64,000 bases of DNA from Planctomycetota bacterium (GTDB lineage Bacteria; Planctomycetota; J058): NCBI GenBank assembly GCA_019636275.1, contig JAHBXY010000017.1:1-64000 (forward strand), read 5' to 3'. The position numbers and the translations under genes were made by a program. The notes beneath the pieces are model-generated. The model was not told where the DNA came from, ran no database searches, and saw nothing but the letters and a program-made list of their open reading frames with translations. Below are positions 62,651-64,000 of the stretch, piece by piece. Position 1 is the stretch's first letter; every line of letters begins with the position of its first letter.

Positions 62651-63069
62651 GGCGCGCTCCGCGGCGGCGCGAGCAGGGCCGCGCCCGACAGGGCCGACGT
62701 GGCCAGCGCGGCGCCCAGGCCGGCGAGCGGCGCGGGCCCCTCGACCAGCGGCGAGAGCGCGGTGCCGGCGGCCGCGGCGAGCGTCAGCGTCAGCACCGCG
62801 AGGACGCGCCCGGCCGCGCCGTCGCCGCCGTGGACCTCGGCCAGGACCCTGAGGGCGAAGACCGCTCCGCCCAGCGCGCCGATGGCGCTGCCGGCCACCC
62901 GACCCAGGTCCGCTCCGCTCGCGCCGCCGAGCAGGATCGCCCCGACGACCTGGCCCAGGAGCGAGAGCACCGCCCAGCCGATCCCCGCCAGGGCGATCGT
63001 CAGCGGCAGCGCCAGCAGGCCCAGCAGCGCGCCCTTGAGGAGTGGTGCGGCGGCGCTCGTCGTCGTCAT
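62647..63069 (-). CDS. Small membrane protein, paralogue of the gene at 62195
   Basis: 140 residues, ATG at 63069. Four hydrophobic segments (LKGALLGLLALPLTIALAGI, WAVLSLLGQVVGAILLGG, VAGSAIGALGGAVFALRVLA, RVLAVLTLTLAAAAGTALSP). The middle HGGDGAAGRV corresponds to HDGEGAARRV of the next gene, and the C-terminal segment is shared. A third, frameshifted relative lies directly upstream at 63091-63515. Confidence 0.6.
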   Translation of the reverse strand: MTTTSAAAPLLKGALLGLLALPLTIALAGIGWAVLSLLGQVVGAILLGGASGADLGRVAGSAIGALGGAVFALRVLAEVHGGDGAAGRVLAVLTLTLAAAAGTALSPLVEGPAPLAGLGAALATSALSGAALLAPPRSAP

Positions 63070-63090
63070 CGCGGGAGCTCTCCGACGAGT

Positions 63091-63515
63091 CTACACGGCG
63101 GCGTCGTCGCCTCCGGGCGCCGGCCCGAGGAGGGCCGCGCCGGCCACGGCCGCCGCGCCCAGGAGCGCGCCCGCGGCGGCGCCGGCCCGCCCGCGCCGAG
63201 TCGGCGAAACCACGATGCCGAGGGCCGCGAGCGCGGCGAGCGCGAGCACCACGGCCAACCGCCGCGCCGCGTCGCGCCGGCGCAGGGCGCGCTCAGGACC
63301 AACACCGCGAGCCCTGCGCCGGCCAGGCCGCCCGACCCTTCGAGGAGCGCGACGAGCGCGCGCGGCGCGCGCGGGTCGCCGCCGCCGACGACCAGCCAGA
63401 GGAACCCGGCCACGAGGACGCCCGCCGCCGCGCCGATCGCCGCGCCGACGAGCGCGGCGGCCAGGCCCGCGAGGCCGAGGAGCGCCCCTCTCACCGCCGC
63501 GACGACCCCGTGCAC
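63091..63515 (-). pseudogene. Third copy of the small membrane-protein paralogue, frameshifted
   Basis: GTG at 63515: VVAAVRGALLGLAGLAAALV, GFLWLVVGGGDPRAPRALVA and GLAGAGLAVLVLSA in one frame, then ALRRRDAARRLAVVLALAAL and VAGAALLGPAPGGDDAAV in another (stop TAG 63093-63091). One base is missing near 63270-63290. The shared endings (RRLAVV..., AGAALLGP) show it is the same family as the two genes that follow. Confidence 0.55.
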
Positions 63516-63584
63516 CCGGGCACGATGGCAGGCGCCGACTCGCTGCGCCCGGCGCGGGTCCGCGACGAAGGGTGGCCACGAGAC

Positions 63585-63780
63585 CTCTCGCCCCCTCCAC
63601 CAGGGCTTCGCGCCCTTTCGAGCCCTGCAACGCCTCGTTCGCCTCCTCCCATGGCTCCCGTGCCTCGGCTCCTCCGATGCAGCCGGCGCCGACCCCCCGG
63701 CTCCCCGGCTCCCCCCTCCTCTCCACTCCCTTCTCCGACTCCTCCGACTCCTCCCACTCCTCCATTCACCCCCTGGAACA
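63585..63780 (+). other. Pyrimidine-rich stretch with CTCCGACTC repeats
   Basis: About 200 bp in which the plus strand is strongly enriched in C and T (CTCTCGCCCCCTCCACCAGG, CTCCTCTCCACTCCCTTCTC), ending in the tandem CTCCGACTCCTCCGACTCCT and CCCACTCCTCC (~63735-63765). The 63516-63890 gap has no gene. Purine-pyrimidine strand asymmetry of this kind can form triplex or slipped DNA. Confidence 0.55.
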
Positions 63781-63825
63781 CGCACGATCACACCGAGAAG
63801 CGGTAGGCGCTCTCGTCCATGGAGG

Positions 63826-63862
63826 ACGCCCTCTGCTTCCTCTGCTCCTCTGTTGTGAACCC
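63826..63862 (+). repeat. 37-nt pyrimidine-rich dispersed repeat, copy 2
   Basis: ACGCCCTCTGCTTCCTCTGC followed by TCCTCTGTTGTGAACCC; 34 of 37 bases match 36090-36126. It lies 29 bp upstream of the kinase-like gene at 63891. Confidence 0.75.
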
Positions 63863-63890
63863 ACCGCGGCCGCGCGAGGAGCTGGCTAGA

Positions 63891-64000
63891 ATGCTCCCCG
63901 TGGGCGACACCCTCCTCGTCGGCAACCCCACCGCCCAGTCGGGCCGGGCGCGCGCGTTCATCGACCGCGCCCGCGCGGGCCTCGAGGCGCGCGGCCTGGC
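63891..64000 (+). CDS. Diacylglycerol/lipid kinase-like protein (3' end outside window)
   Basis: The first 36 codons: MLPVGDTLLVGNPTAQSGRA, RAFIDRARAGLEARGL. The opening LLVGNPTAQSGRA matches the nucleotide-binding start of the diacylglycerol/sphingosine kinase (DAGK/LCB5, YegS-type) family, which has (I/V)-x-NP-x-(A/S)-G-x-(G/A), and L-A-RG begins the next strand. AGGAGC lies eight bases before the ATG. Too short to say more. Confidence 0.6.
   Translation, partial: MLPVGDTLLVGNPTAQSGRARAFIDRARAGLEARGL

Overview
The window is very G+C-rich bacterial DNA in which nearly every third codon position is G or C and many genes start with GTG. Gene content suggests a large-genome, signalling-rich bacterium, most likely Planctomycetota or Myxococcota. 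The evidence is four Hanks-type Ser/Thr kinases, a RING-like zinc-finger membrane protein, hybrid histidine kinases, a chemosensory operon, RHS-like and TRL-like envelope proteins and many lipoproteins. No rRNA or tRNA gene and no CRISPR array was seen, so the phylum is an inference.

Layout. 1-1.9 kb: muropeptide recycling (murQ, anmK). 2.1-8.4 kb: a hypothetical gene whose stop codon and a perfect inverted repeat overlap the start of a Ser/Thr kinase, a membrane protein, a TerB-like protein, an exported protein and a DUF262 (GmrSD-like) protein. 8.5-11.4 kb: a run of small envelope-stress-type membrane proteins (YtxH, DUF883-like, holin-X-like, YihY). 11.5-18.2 kb: TPR proteins, an FAD oxidoreductase and a kinase-TPR receptor; the last two are split by several single-base frameshifts. 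18.2-21.5 kb: a lower-G+C island with a RING/PH-like gene, an orphan small gene, an array of ~230-bp repeats and a REP-associated tyrosine transposase. 21.7-25.2 kb: acyl-CoA synthetase, and pyrE overlapping a DUF523-DUF1722 (thiouracil-desulfurase-like) gene. 25.4-32.1 kb: secreted transglutaminase-like protein, lipoproteins and a PRPP synthetase. 32.2-40.1 kb: aldehyde dehydrogenase, beta-propeller, a second kinase with the same N-terminal module as the first, and a YfhO-like membrane protein.

40.1-53.8 kb is a signalling block. A tightly coupled minus-strand operon cheY-cheA-cheW-mcp-HEAT-cheR-cheB runs away from two overlapping plus-strand sensor kinases. The receptor has no membrane segment, so the array should be cytoplasmic. 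53.8-60 kb holds a histone-H1-like basic protein, a small RHS-like protein, two dispersed repeats, a lipoprotein with five His/Cys-rich motifs, and a kinase whose transmembrane/sensor half lies in the +1 frame. 60-63.5 kb is a set of small membrane proteins including tandem paralogues; a diacylglycerol-kinase-like gene starts at the right edge.

Most notable for follow-up are the His/Cys repeat lipoprotein, the +1 frameshift at the kinase-membrane junction in two unrelated kinases, the transposase with its repeat array, the new kinase N-terminal module, and dispersed intergenic repeats in at least two families.
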